From positions 1 through 64,000 of the forward strand of contig JALNWE010000008.1 of NCBI GenBank assembly GCA_023231065.1: a DNA stretch of 64,000 nucleotides, in the 5' to 3' direction. A program made the translations under genes and the position numbers. Source of the DNA: Bacteroidales bacterium (GTDB lineage Bacteria; Bacteroidota; Bacteroidia; Bacteroidales; FEN-979). Shown piece by piece: positions 24,936 to 33,874 of the stretch. Within the stretch, counting starts at the first letter, position 1. Every line of letters starts with the position of its first letter. Below the pieces are notes generated by a model. It made no database searches. It was given only the letters and a program-made list of their open reading frames with translations, and was not told where the DNA came from.

Positions 24936-27900
24936 TTACTGACCAATTTTATTTAATTGTAATTCTAAATGTTCTCCAATGGTCTTACCTGTATATGATT
25001 CAACAGCAACGTTAGAGATAAAGTAGACACCTGATACAGCCCAGCCAACACCTGGAATAAATGTTGTCATACCCATAGCAAAATCAAAAGTATTGGCGAA
25101 TCTAAAATCAGAAACCATGTTTATACCAGATACTGCTGCTCCAGCATACGCAAAACTTCTAGAAGCTATTTTGGCTCCTTCTGCTAATTGCCCAGTTAGG
25201 TTGTAACTTCTTTTTAATAGATAATTATTACCGATAGAGGCAGTACTTCTAATTTTTCCGTTTTTCTGAACCCAATATAATTCATTATGTAAAGCCTCAC
25301 CTTTTGCACTATAATAAAGGTCGCCGGCATTAAAAGCAAAATTGGCATTATCCATAAACGAATGACCATCCCCTTGTCCGTTGTTAATTATAATCGTTAA
25401 CCCCCAAACTTCAGAGGATGTCTTGTTATCAAATATTATTCCCCCATTTGGTAAAGTACTTATGTTTCCAGGTGCACCCAATGACGCAACATAAATTTTT
25501 CTTCCAAAGGCATCTATGGGAGTTACTATAAATCCAGCATCTATATATTCAGCCGCTTTACCTTGTTCCGGGTCTTTTTTGTTAATTTCACTATTTGATA
25601 ATATGGAAGGCAATGTAACATTATTGAAATATAGTTGATTATATGTTTTAGCTCCATATGTATTGATAAAAGCCGAAGCTGAACTACAGAAGAATATAGC
25701 ATCATTGGCAGGACGCCATCTGTCGTTTGACCCTCCCGGGCCACCTCCCGGGTTCCAAGTATTCCAGGGTGGCGGGTCATATGGATCGAATTGGGGTTTA
25801 AACCCGCTCGGATCAGTAAATTTAAGCGGATTGTTCAGGCAGTAGCTGTACCGGTTATGGCTTTGGGAATTCCCCAAATCCTGGAGGACCGGGTCGGGTG
25901 AAAGAAACCGTGCAAGCACGGGGTCGAACACCCTGCCATTCATATTGATGAGGCCGAATTTATCGAGATGCTCATGCCCGGTATAACCACGGTCGAAAAG
26001 GAAGGTGGTGGGTACATTGGTATAGGTCCAGTTGGTGGGGTGGCGACGCCGGCCCCAAGGATCGAAACTCAATGTTTCGAGTTTAGCGCCGGTGCCGCTC
26101 GTGATCAGATTATAATTGCCAAGGTAATCGGTATGAATGTAAAATGGCGTTGTGGTGTTGTTTTTTATTTCAATGATTGCGAATATGCCACTGCTGGCCG
26201 AAAGATAATGCAGTTGGCGGGCTTGGCCTGTTGTATTATCGATTTCAATTTCGAAGTCATCAAAAAAATATTTTGTCTTCAGTACAATTATTGAATGATC
26301 GTATACATTAAATAATATAGATTTAATACGTTGATCATCAGGACCATACTCAATACTCAATTTGTTCAACATCATACCGTCCCGGTCAATTTGTGAAATT
26401 TGCTGTACTTTGTTGAATCCGGTATAGGAAATCGTTTGGGCTGTAGCTGAAGCTAAATAACCTGCAGTAGGCAGGGTTATACCTGTTACCGCATGAGGTC
26501 CTGCACTGGTATAGGTATACTGGCTTTCGGTTGGCTGGGTAACATCCGATTTGGTAAGTATGTTGCCGTTATCTGCGTACTGTAATGAATATTTGGGCGA
26601 TCCATTTTGCACCTGCCAGGAAGTAAGCCTCGACTTTAATATTGGGTCATATTCATAAGTCTCATATAACGAATATCCGCTGCTAATTAGTTCCGTTTTA
26701 CTATTCAGATTGCCAGTAAATATATCAAAACTATAATTGAGATCTTGTAAGACATTTTGAGTTGCAACATTTTTAGTTGTAATATGGCCCGGGAACCCAT
26801 ATGAATCAAAGTCCTTATGGGTGGCAAGTCCATTCCCAAGGGTATAATCAGTAAGTTGTCCACGTGCATTGGCAGTATTTGCAGTCCATAATGGTATTAA
26901 AGTGCTGTTTTCAATTACTTTTTTCATGTAGCCGTATGCATCGTATTCATATTTTATTTTGTACAGCGAAGGGTAAGTATAATACTCCAGCATCCCTGAA
27001 AGGGTACTGTAATTATATCCAAAGGTATAACTAATTCCTTCAAAAATTTCGGTTTTTGATGTTGTTCGCCCAAGCAAATCATAGCTGTATTCTATTTTTG
27101 TTTCATTGCTCCCGTTAATCGTTTTGATCAAATTCTTTATTTGTCCGAAGCCCGCCTCCGAGCTCCCATTATAATTATATGTGGTAAGTGTGTTGTCGGG
27201 AGTGAGGCTACTCGTTTTTATGCGCCCCAATACATCGTAGGTATTCGTGAACATCGATCCACGGGCATCAGTTTGGGTAACAAGCTCTCCAAAAGCATTG
27301 TAGGTACTTAATGTAATTCCGGCGTCAGGATCAATTACTTTGGTACGGTTCCCTGCATCGTCATATTCAAAATATGTTGGCGCTCCCTGCGCGTAGATGG
27401 AACGAATGCGTGATGCCGCATCGTAATTATAGTTTATAGATCCGCTTGCAGGGTCTTTGACTATGTCGACGCTCCCGGTGACATTTACCGTGGTTTCTTT
27501 CCAAATTCCTGAAGGAGCATTTGAAATCCTGGTAGTAAGCCCTTTGAACTCAGTACTATTAATTGCGCCGGTAGGAAGGGTTTGGCTAACAAGCCTTCCA
27601 AGGTCATCATATCCGGAGGTTGTCCATTGCGATGGAGGGCCATTGGCAGCATAAGGCTCTGATACTTGTGCAACCCTTCCCATAATATCGAAGTTATTAT
27701 CGATATTTATATACTCTCCATTCAGCCCTTGTGTTACTATGCGTAAAGGTCTGCAATATTTATCATAAAATGTATATGATTTATTCCATTTGTTTGTACC
27801 ACTACTCAGATTTTTATACGAAAGAACATAATACAGTGCAGTTGGGGGCGGGACCAACTCGGTGAGAAGGGCGCTCCAGTTTACAACTATTTCATTAGAT

Positions 27901-30900
27901 GTACCATCAGGCTGGTTGGTTTTTATAAGTCTTCCCTGGATGTCATAGCTATAGGTTGTGGTACCTACACTGTTCAGGTTTTTACTTGTCAGCAATCTGC
28001 CGGGGACAGGATCGTAAGTAAAAGTAGTTACCTGATCGTTGCCGGAACCGTCTTCATCTTTTATGGTTTTTGATGTTAAAAAGCGGCTCATATATCCAGG
28101 ATCTGTTCCATAAGCATATTCTGTTATTCTTTCAGGAGGTGCGCCATTAGCCGTTGCCTTAATTGTTTCTCTGATTAAATTTCCGTATAGTGGGTCATAG
28201 GCATACCAGTTTTGTGTTTTAAGATCTTCATTATTATTAGGAAGAGTTTCTTTGTATTTGAGCAAAGGAAATGAAGATTCCCCTGGAACATAATATTCAT
28301 ACGAAATTTTAGTCGTATATGTAGGATCAATAATTTCTTCTTCCGGTTTGTGGTAAGTTGTTATTTCGGTAACATCCGGCCGGCCCACAAGCCAGAGGGT
28401 TTCGTTAGCTGGTTTATATGAGGTAACGGTTGTTTTTTCCCAGGAGCATCTGTTTACCGGGTTCGGGCCTACCTCAAATTCGTCCATTAATATTTTATGA
28501 TTTAGCACATTACCATAATTATCGATGTCGCCAATACTTTGGTTTTCAATTTGTATCCCTTTGTAACTGTGAGCAGCGTCGTTATCCCAACTTTTTGTAA
28601 AACTCTTCAGAACAACCGGCAAAAAAATAAGCGCATCGGGGGTTGCCACCTTAAAATCAACTGTATTTTTAGTTTCAGACAATAATTTGTCCTGATTTCC
28701 ATTTTTCATTGACCAGGTTGACAATGTAGCCGGATATGGATAAAAGTATTTGTTATTTTTTATCTGCACTTCATTACTTGAAATATTCAACAGGTTATTT
28801 TGCCGTGAAACTACCCTTGTTTCTTTAAATCCAAGGAATCCTTTTCCTTGCAGATGGATTAAAGGTGTATTAAAAGTATATTGGTCCCAGTCCCATTTTG
28901 CATTATTATCGCCTATAATATAAGATTCAAGTACCACATTATCTTTGAATCTGGGTTTCGAAACCGGGAAATTGGAGTATAATGGGCCGGTAGTGCCCAA
29001 ATTGGTATATTTTATTTGAGTTTTCACACCAAAACCATCTGTAATTGTATCTATTACATTATTTCCACAACCCATATCTGCAAATGTTTGTATGGACATC
29101 CTGTCGTGGGGATCGTGAGGTGAATCCGTGTTTTCTGATTTAGCCGATGTTAAAATAAAACCCATGGTCCCATTGGCATTAATGCTGGCTTCACTAAAAT
29201 TAGTACGGGTAAAATCTGTATTACAACTCACAGATGTCTGCTGGAATTCTGATGAAACTCCATCCGGATTTGTAAAGTAGCATTTTAAAATCAAAGCGCC
29301 TGGATTAAAACTTAAATAAACGAAATCAGCTCTTCCATCATTATTAATATCCGAAACAACCGATGGTGCCCCCGGATATGAAATAGCATTGTCTATTTTT
29401 GGCTCCGTGAAATTGTTACCAAAAGAAAAACATGAAAATCGATTTAGTGAACCATTTACTTCTGTTAGGTAGCTCATATCTGTTTTGCCATCACCATTAA
29501 AATCGTCATAATATACTTTAAGATTTTGGGAAGTTGGCCATTCAGTAATAGAAAATTCATTAATCTTTGTAAATCCTGAGGCAGCAGAGAATGACCATAT
29601 ACTAAATGAATTATTAGCACTACCCTTGCAAAGAATTTCGACATTCCCATCACCATTAATGTCTGCAACAGTTCTGATTGATTGATTTATTGTAATAGGT
29701 AACGAATGAGAACTTGAATCATAACCAAAAGTGCCGTCTGGCAAGCGTTTACCCACTAAAACCATTAATGATGTTGCCTGTTTTATAAATATATCGTTAA
29801 TAGCGTCCCCGGTAATATCACCAGTATAAATGTAACCAATATTAGAATTAGTATATACCTGATTCATCGTATTACCAGTATAATCATAGATTTTTATACC
29901 AGCATTATCGACAACCAATAGCTCATCATCTCCATTGCTATCCCAATCTATTGCATAAAAATTTTGAAATGTTCCTGTAACTTCCAGCTCAACGTTAACT
30001 GTATTGGGACCGTATAAAGCAATTACTTTATTAGACTCACCAGTAAACTCGTTTTTTCTGTTAAAATAAGTAGCAATCTCGTCTATATGATTACCATCTA
30101 AATCAAGACCGATTGATTTGAATGAAGAATTACTTATTATCCTTTCAGATTCGAAAATTCCATAATTCTGATATGCAGGATAGTAAAAATCCCAGCCAAA
30201 ATTCGTAGGTTTAACGGGACATGCAATTCCATTTTCATAATTAAAAAGTGTTATGTATTTAACGAAAAATTCCTTGCTCACTCCTTTTTGTTCGTAATAA
30301 CTGATCCTGTATTCCTTTAGAAGTTTTGTGCCATCAAAGTTTGAAATTAGAATTTTTTGTAAAAGCCATGAATTTTTATTCAAATATTTTTGTCCATTTT
30401 TTTCAAGATAGGATGTATGCTGCAATTTCTCATTAATCAATCCTACAGAGTAGTCAAAGGTGATTTTTGTACTGCCAAGGGTTTTGGTTATATCTCCTGT
30501 ATAGCTTATACTTATAGGGTGCAATTCTCCCTTATCCTGATCTCGAAAATAAGCATAATCTATACTATTCCCCATTCGGTCAGTTGTTTTATTTAAATGC
30601 CATGCCAAGGGAATATTATCAGAATTATTACCAGAATAAACCTGTCTGCTATCAAGAGTATTGCCATACTCCATGATCATGCCATTTTTGGCATAAACTT
30701 TGAAATACTTACCATTATCACCTCCATCAATCTCTTCAATTTTGGAAAATACATCTAATTCTGTTCTGTATTCCTTATCCCTGATCTTAATTAAATGTTG
30801 ACCATCAAGCATCAATTCGTCATTATCAAAATCAATATTATCATTACCCCCGTTGTAATACAACGTGGGATTACTTCGGGTAATGGCTGAAAATCCGGTC

Positions 30901-31175
30901 AAACTCCATCCCTGTCCTAAAATATTACCAATTTTTTGCTGGCTATTATAACAAAGTGCAAGATCAGGCTTCATTCCTACCCTTCCTGCCGGCAAATCAA
31001 GAGGGATCATGTAAGTAGCCCCTCCGGACGGTGAAACACCAAAACTTCCGGGTAAAATACCTACTGAAAAGGCTGTATTTGCTTTTCCATTATCTGATGA
31101 TTCAGCATTCTGAATTTGTGCGTTACATGCGGTTGAAAAAAGGACTGACAGGACTAAAATGAGTAAAGTTTTCAT
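24936..31175 (-). CDS. Giant Rhs/YD-repeat protein with SpvB-like and FG-GAP regions
   Basis: A 2079-residue secreted protein. A signal peptide (MKTLLILVLSVLFSTACNA) is followed by an SpvB-type start (GGATYMIPLDLPAGRVGM ... GNILGQGWSLTG, about 50-120). FG-GAP/VCBS-type repeats come next (VVDNAGIKIYDY, VADINGDGNVEIL, DFNGDGKTDMSYL, SDINNDGRADFVYL, about 350-640), then a TcdB-like middle and many YD repeats (TYDPVPGRLLTSKN, YDDLGRLVSQTLPTG, YDAASRIRSIYAQG). The Rhs core end sits near residue 1750-1790 (GRVFDPVLARFLSPDPVLQD; RYSYCLNNPLKFTDPSGF). The last 290 residues are the variable tip, with hydrophobic segments near the end. The shell is expected to enclose the tip. No PAAR or T9SS domain is seen, so the export route is unclear. 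No catalytic motif is recognised in the tip. Confidence 0.92.
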   Translation of the reverse strand: MKTLLILVLSVLFSTACNAQIQNAESSDNGKANTAFSVGILPGSFGVSPSGGATYMIPLDLPAGRVGMKPDLALCYNSQQKIGNILGQGWSLTGFSAITRSNPTLYYNGGNDNIDFDNDELMLDGQHLIKIRDKEYRTELDVFSKIEEIDGGDNGKYFKVYAKNGMIMEYGNTLDSRQVYSGNNSDNIPLAWHLNKTTDRMGNSIDYAYFRDQDKGELHPISISYTGDITKTLGSTKITFDYSVGLINEKLQHTSYLEKNGQKYLNKNSWLLQKILISNFDGTKLLKEYRISYYEQKGVSKEFFVKYITLFNYENGIACPVKPTNFGWDFYYPAYQNYGIFESERIISNSSFKSIGLDLDGNHIDEIATYFNRKNEFTGESNKVIALYGPNTVNVELEVTGTFQNFYAIDWDSNGDDELLVVDNAGIKIYDYTGNTMNQVYTNSNIGYIYTGDITGDAINDIFIKQATSLMVLVGKRLPDGTFGYDSSSHSLPITINQSIRTVADINGDGNVEILCKGSANNSFSIWSFSAASGFTKINEFSITEWPTSQNLKVYYDDFNGDGKTDMSYLTEVNGSLNRFSCFSFGNNFTEPKIDNAISYPGAPSVVSDINNDGRADFVYLSFNPGALILKCYFTNPDGVSSEFQQTSVSCNTDFTRTNFSEASINANGTMGFILTSAKSENTDSPHDPHDRMSIQTFADMGCGNNVIDTITDGFGVKTQIKYTNLGTTGPLYSNFPVSKPRFKDNVVLESYIIGDNNAKWDWDQYTFNTPLIHLQGKGFLGFKETRVVSRQNNLLNISSNEVQIKNNKYFYPYPATLSTWSMKNGNQDKLLSETKNTVDFKVATPDALIFLPVVLKSFTKSWDNDAAHSYKGIQIENQSIGDIDNYGNVLNHKILMDEFEVGPNPVNRCSWEKTTVTSYKPANETLWLVGRPDVTEITTYHKPEEEIIDPTYTTKISYEYYVPGESSFPLLKYKETLPNNNEDLKTQNWYAYDPLYGNLIRETIKATANGAPPERITEYAYGTDPGYMSRFLTSKTIKDEDGSGNDQVTTFTYDPVPGRLLTSKNLNSVGTTTYSYDIQGRLIKTNQPDGTSNEIVVNWSALLTELVPPPTALYYVLSYKNLSSGTNKWNKSYTFYDKYCRPLRIVTQGLNGEYINIDNNFDIMGRVAQVSEPYAANGPPSQWTTSGYDDLGRLVSQTLPTGAINSTEFKGLTTRISNAPSGIWKETTVNVTGSVDIVKDPASGSINYNYDAASRIRSIYAQGAPTYFEYDDAGNRTKVIDPDAGITLSTYNAFGELVTQTDARGSMFTNTYDVLGRIKTSSLTPDNTLTTYNYNGSSEAGFGQIKNLIKTINGSNETKIEYSYDLLGRTTSKTEIFEGISYTFGYNYSTLSGMLEYYTYPSLYKIKYEYDAYGYMKKVIENSTLIPLWTANTANARGQLTDYTLGNGLATHKDFDSYGFPGHITTKNVATQNVLQDLNYSFDIFTGNLNSKTELISSGYSLYETYEYDPILKSRLTSWQVQNGSPKYSLQYADNGNILTKSDVTQPTESQYTYTSAGPHAVTGITLPTAGYLASATAQTISYTGFNKVQQISQIDRDGMMLNKLSIEYGPDDQRIKSILFNVYDHSIIVLKTKYFFDDFEIEIDNTTGQARQLHYLSASSGIFAIIEIKNNTTTPFYIHTDYLGNYNLITSGTGAKLETLSFDPWGRRRHPTNWTYTNVPTTFLFDRGYTGHEHLDKFGLINMNGRVFDPVLARFLSPDPVLQDLGNSQSHNRYSYCLNNPLKFTDPSGFKPQFDPYDPPPWNTWNPGGGPGGSNDRWRPANDAIFFCSSASAFINTYGAKTYNQLYFNNVTLPSILSNSEINKKDPEQGKAAEYIDAGFIVTPIDAFGRKIYVASLGAPGNISTLPNGGIIFDNKTSSEVWGLTIIINNGQGDGHSFMDNANFAFNAGDLYYSAKGEALHNELYWVQKNGKIRSTASIGNNYLLKRSYNLTGQLAEGAKIASRSFAYAGAAVSGINMVSDFRFANTFDFAMGMTTFIPGVGWAVSGVYFISNVAVESYTGKTIGEHLELQLNKIGQ
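25386..25452 (-). repeat. 67-bp block shared with the orphan tip
   Basis: Identical to 22756-22822. It lies about 110 residues after the Rhs core end, at the point where the live tip and the orphan tip part company. Confidence 0.9.
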
Positions 31176-31230
31176 GTTTAAAATTTGACAGGTTAAGACT
31201 GTATCAGACTATTCGACAAAAGATGAAAGA

Positions 31231-31686
31231 CTATTGTTGCTTTATTATTTTCCAGCTTTCTATCCTATCATTCATTTGTATTTTCAGGTAATATATTCCA
31301 AGAGGATAATTAGTCATATCAAAGACTTGATCGAATTCACAGAGGTTAATTGTTTTTAATGCTTCACCCTTGGCAGTATACAAGTATGCATCAATACTTG
31401 TACTTCTACTCAGATCATTACATTGTATATGTATGATATCTGAAGTGGGATTTGGAAAAACTGAAATCCTCAGGTTTTCAAGATTCTGGTTTAATGGGTT
31501 CCTTGAATGGCCAGGTAGTATCGAGTCTGTAAATACTGATTTAGATTCTGAGAGAGGGATAACAATAATTCTCGAAATCCTGTTACCGGTCTCATCATAA
31601 GCAAACTGAACGTTTTGGGAGTAGGAAGCAGTTGTAATCATTAACAAACAATATACTATGCAACTTTTTAAATTTACTTTTTTCAT
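31231..31686 (-). CDS. Short secreted protein with one YD motif and a T9SS sorting domain
   Basis: A 151-residue protein starting at Met 31686 (MKKVNLKSCIVYCLLMITTASYSQ, signal peptide); the longer frame to 31764 has no support. The mature part begins NVQFAYDETGNRISR, a single Rhs-type YD motif (YDxxGNR), then a linker and a T9SS type A sorting domain (ISVFPNPTSDIIHIQCN ... YPLGIYYLKIQMND). It lies 55 bp before the Rhs gene on the same strand and is likely co-transcribed. The combination suggests a surface-sorted helper or decoy related to the big Rhs protein, which itself lacks the sorting signal. That function is inference. Confidence 0.8.
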   Translation of the reverse strand: MKKVNLKSCIVYCLLMITTASYSQNVQFAYDETGNRISRIIVIPLSESKSVFTDSILPGHSRNPLNQNLENLRISVFPNPTSDIIHIQCNDLSRSTSIDAYLYTAKGEALKTINLCEFDQVFDMTNYPLGIYYLKIQMNDRIESWKIIKQQ

Positions 31687-31841
31687 ACTGTTAATGAATT
31701 TAATATTCCTACTCGTTTGGCTTTTCGGTGTCGCCCCGTTTTTTAAATGGCGTCTGGTCTCCATTGTTTAATGCGACATACAATACAGTAAAATCAAATA
31801 ATATATCAAAATTAGGTTAATCGTGGAATGATAAACCATAA

Positions 31842-32039
31842 TTCTCCCTGAACTCTCATTGGGTTGTATATTGCACAAATACCGTTGAATTCTCATTGGA
31901 TTCCGTTTTGGGAGAAGAGGATATCAGAAAAGTACTGATCGTTGCCGGAATTGTCCCCGATGAGAATCCGAAACTGATCTGTGAAAACGGAAATGAAATA
32001 GAACCTCAATCCGACGACAGATTTGGATCAAGGCAATGA
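31842..32039 (+). pseudogene. Unknown gene fragment
   Basis: An open frame of 65 codons with no Met. Its second half has normal protein-like composition (LDSVLGEEDIRKVLIVAGIV, PDENPKLICENGNEIEPQSD), but no family is recognised. A related DNA stretch encoding LDSVLKREDFRKI lies at 23186-23230 on the other side of the Rhs locus. Its stop overlaps the ATG of the next small frame (ATGA). Probably debris of a gene disrupted when the island formed. Confidence 0.35.
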
Positions 32040-32194
32040 AATTTATTTTCTGTTCGTTAGAAAAATCTGTATTGCCCAAAACAAAATTGGGAGAAAACGC
32101 TTTCCCTTCTTTCATCAGTGTACTGATGGGGCGCCTTCTTCGTTTCCTGGTTCCCAAGGTGTATGGGTTACTGACCGGAGGAAGGGGGATGTGA
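32036..32194 (+). CDS. Doubtful 52-residue ORF
   Basis: Starts at an ATG that overlaps the previous stop (ATGA) and reads MKFIFCSLEKSVLPKTKLGE, then a hydrophobic basic end (FISVLMGRLLRFLVPKVYGL, LTGGRGM). It might be a real small membrane-associated peptide coupled to the preceding frame, or the 3' end of a decayed gene. No family recognised. The rest of the 31687-32344 gap holds no other convincing gene. Confidence 0.25.
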   Translation: MKFIFCSLEKSVLPKTKLGENAFPSFISVLMGRLLRFLVPKVYGLLTGGRGM

Positions 32195-32252
32195 ATAAAA
32201 AAATTGAATGAAAGAACTATTAATTTAGAATCCATCCAAAAGAAACTTTAAT

Positions 32253-32260
32253 TAACTTTG
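32253..32260 (+). promoter_or_regulatory. Candidate -7 element of the hdr-flx operon
   Basis: TAACTTTG matches TAnnTTTG and lies 85 bp before hdrC. No -33 TTG was seen at normal spacing. The 85-bp leader is AT-rich. Confidence 0.4.
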
Positions 32261-32344
32261 TGCTGTGAATAAATTCACAGTATGGTTTGACTTATTCAAT
32301 AATATCAAAGTAATTCCTTCATTTTCAACTTATATCCACACCCG

Positions 32345-32917
32345 ATGATCACCCTTGGAACCCAGGAAAAAAACACCTTGTTAGCCGATGTCAACAAGCG
32401 CAGCGGCGCCAACGTGCTGGAATGTTATCAATGCGGGAAATGTGTCTCAACTTGTCCCGTGTCCCAGTATATGGATTTTCCGCCCCGCGTAATCATGCAG
32501 ATGGTCAAGCTGGGCCTCAGGGATGAGGTTTATATGGCCAATTCCACTTGGTTTTGCCTCACCTGTTCAGCCTGTTCAGGAAGGTGCCCCCGTCAAATTG
32601 AGATCCCGGCTGTGATGGAAGCGATCCGGCATTTGGCCATCGAATCGAATTATGTGAACAATACCAGAAAGGTAAAATCGATCCGGACATTCCACAACAT
32701 TTTCCTTGATATGATCAAACGTTACGGCCGTAGTTATGAGCTTAGGTTGATGGCCGAACATAACATCCGTACCCGCGATCTTTTCAAAGACATGAGCCTG
32801 GCCCCGGTGGCGTTGCTCAGAGGGAAGATACCGCTGTTGGTGAAACCGGTAAAGAGCGCCAAAGCCATCCGGCGCATGTTCAAATTGGCTGACAAATTGG
32901 AAAAGAAGCATCAATAA
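32345..32917 (+). CDS. hdrC: Heterodisulfide reductase subunit C-like (2x 4Fe-4S)
   Basis: A 190-residue iron-sulfur protein that passes electrons from HdrA to HdrB. Two CxxCxxCxxxCP-type motifs are present: CYQCGKCVSTCPVSQY (about residues 27-40) and CLTCSACSGRCPRQIEI (about 69-83). It opens a seven-gene run hdrCBA-flxDCBA, with hdrB 12 bp downstream. In methanogens the partner disulfide is CoM-S-S-CoB; in anaerobic bacteria the acceptor of this type of complex is another thiol/disulfide protein or small molecule, so the methanogen name is structural only. Confidence 0.92.
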   Translation: MITLGTQEKNTLLADVNKRSGANVLECYQCGKCVSTCPVSQYMDFPPRVIMQMVKLGLRDEVYMANSTWFCLTCSACSGRCPRQIEIPAVMEAIRHLAIESNYVNNTRKVKSIRTFHNIFLDMIKRYGRSYELRLMAEHNIRTRDLFKDMSLAPVALLRGKIPLLVKPVKSAKAIRRMFKLADKLEKKHQ

Positions 32918-32929
32918 TCCGATCCCGAC

Positions 32930-33874
32930 ATGAAGAAAATAACCTATTTTCCGGGTTGTTCCGCGCACGGTACAAGCGAAGAATTCGAAAAAACCGTGAG
33001 AATGGTCATGGAACACCTGGGTGTCCAACTGGAAGACATTCCAGACTGGAACTGTTGTGGCGCCACTTCTGCCCACACGCTGAATGAAAGTCTTTCTTAC
33101 GCGCTCCCGCTCAGGAACCTCGTGTTAGCCGAAAAACTCAACAACGCCACGATGGCCATCCCCTGCGCCTCATGTTATCAGCGTATGAAAGTGACCAAAG
33201 TCCACATGGACGGGAATCCGGAATTATGCAAAGAAATCAGTTCAACACTTGTTGAAGAAGGAGCTTATCAAGGCAGGATTGCCGTGAAATCCATGCTTCA
33301 ATACTGTTATGAAGATATCGGATTAGAGGCCATTAAAGCTAAAGTAACGAAATCTTTAGCCGGGATGAAGCTGGCTTGCTATTATGGATGCCTCCTGACA
33401 CGTCCCCAGGCGATTACCCAATTCGATTCACCAGAATATCCTATGTCAATGGACTATATCGTGGAGGCGCTGGGGGCCAAAGCTACTGAATTTGACTATA
33501 AGACCGAATGCTGCGGCGCCTCCTTTTCTATTTCCAATTCGGATGTTGTACTCAACCTTACCGGAAAGATCCTGGAGATGGCCAAAGAGAGCGGCGCTCA
33601 GGCCATCGTGGTGGCTTGTCCGCTGTGCCAGTCAAACCTTGATATGCGGCAACCGGGTGCAGAAAAACGCGCGGGAAAGAAATTTGACCTTCCAATTTTT
33701 TATTTCACGCAACTGATGGCCCTCGCTTTCGGTATGCCTGAAAAAGAGTTGATGTTCAATAAAAATATCGTTCCTGTTGAAAAGGCCTTGGCCAACATCG
33801 GAAAAATTGAACCCACTCCCGAAAAAATTAAAAAACCTAAAAAAGCTGTTGAAGCAGAAAGCGAGGTTGAATAA
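32930..33874 (+). CDS. hdrB: Heterodisulfide reductase subunit B-like (two CCG domains)
   Basis: The catalytic disulfide-reducing subunit, 314 residues. Both cysteine-rich CCG domains are intact: WNCCGATSAHTL with the nearby CASCYQR, and YYGCLLTRP, ECCGASFS and ACPLCQSNLDMRQ. In the HdrB family these hold two noncubane 4Fe-4S clusters at the active site. The C-terminal 30 residues are Lys/Glu/Pro-rich and look like a flexible tail. Its stop shares one base with the hdrA start (TAATG), indicating coupled translation. Confidence 0.93.
   Translation: MKKITYFPGCSAHGTSEEFEKTVRMVMEHLGVQLEDIPDWNCCGATSAHTLNESLSYALPLRNLVLAEKLNNATMAIPCASCYQRMKVTKVHMDGNPELCKEISSTLVEEGAYQGRIAVKSMLQYCYEDIGLEAIKAKVTKSLAGMKLACYYGCLLTRPQAITQFDSPEYPMSMDYIVEALGAKATEFDYKTECCGASFSISNSDVVLNLTGKILEMAKESGAQAIVVACPLCQSNLDMRQPGAEKRAGKKFDLPIFYFTQLMALAFGMPEKELMFNKNIVPVEKALANIGKIEPTPEKIKKPKKAVEAESEVE

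Noticed and set aside
32576..33076. Minus-strand frame opposite hdrC and hdrB
   Set aside because: Shadow of conserved iron-sulfur genes; no signal of its own.
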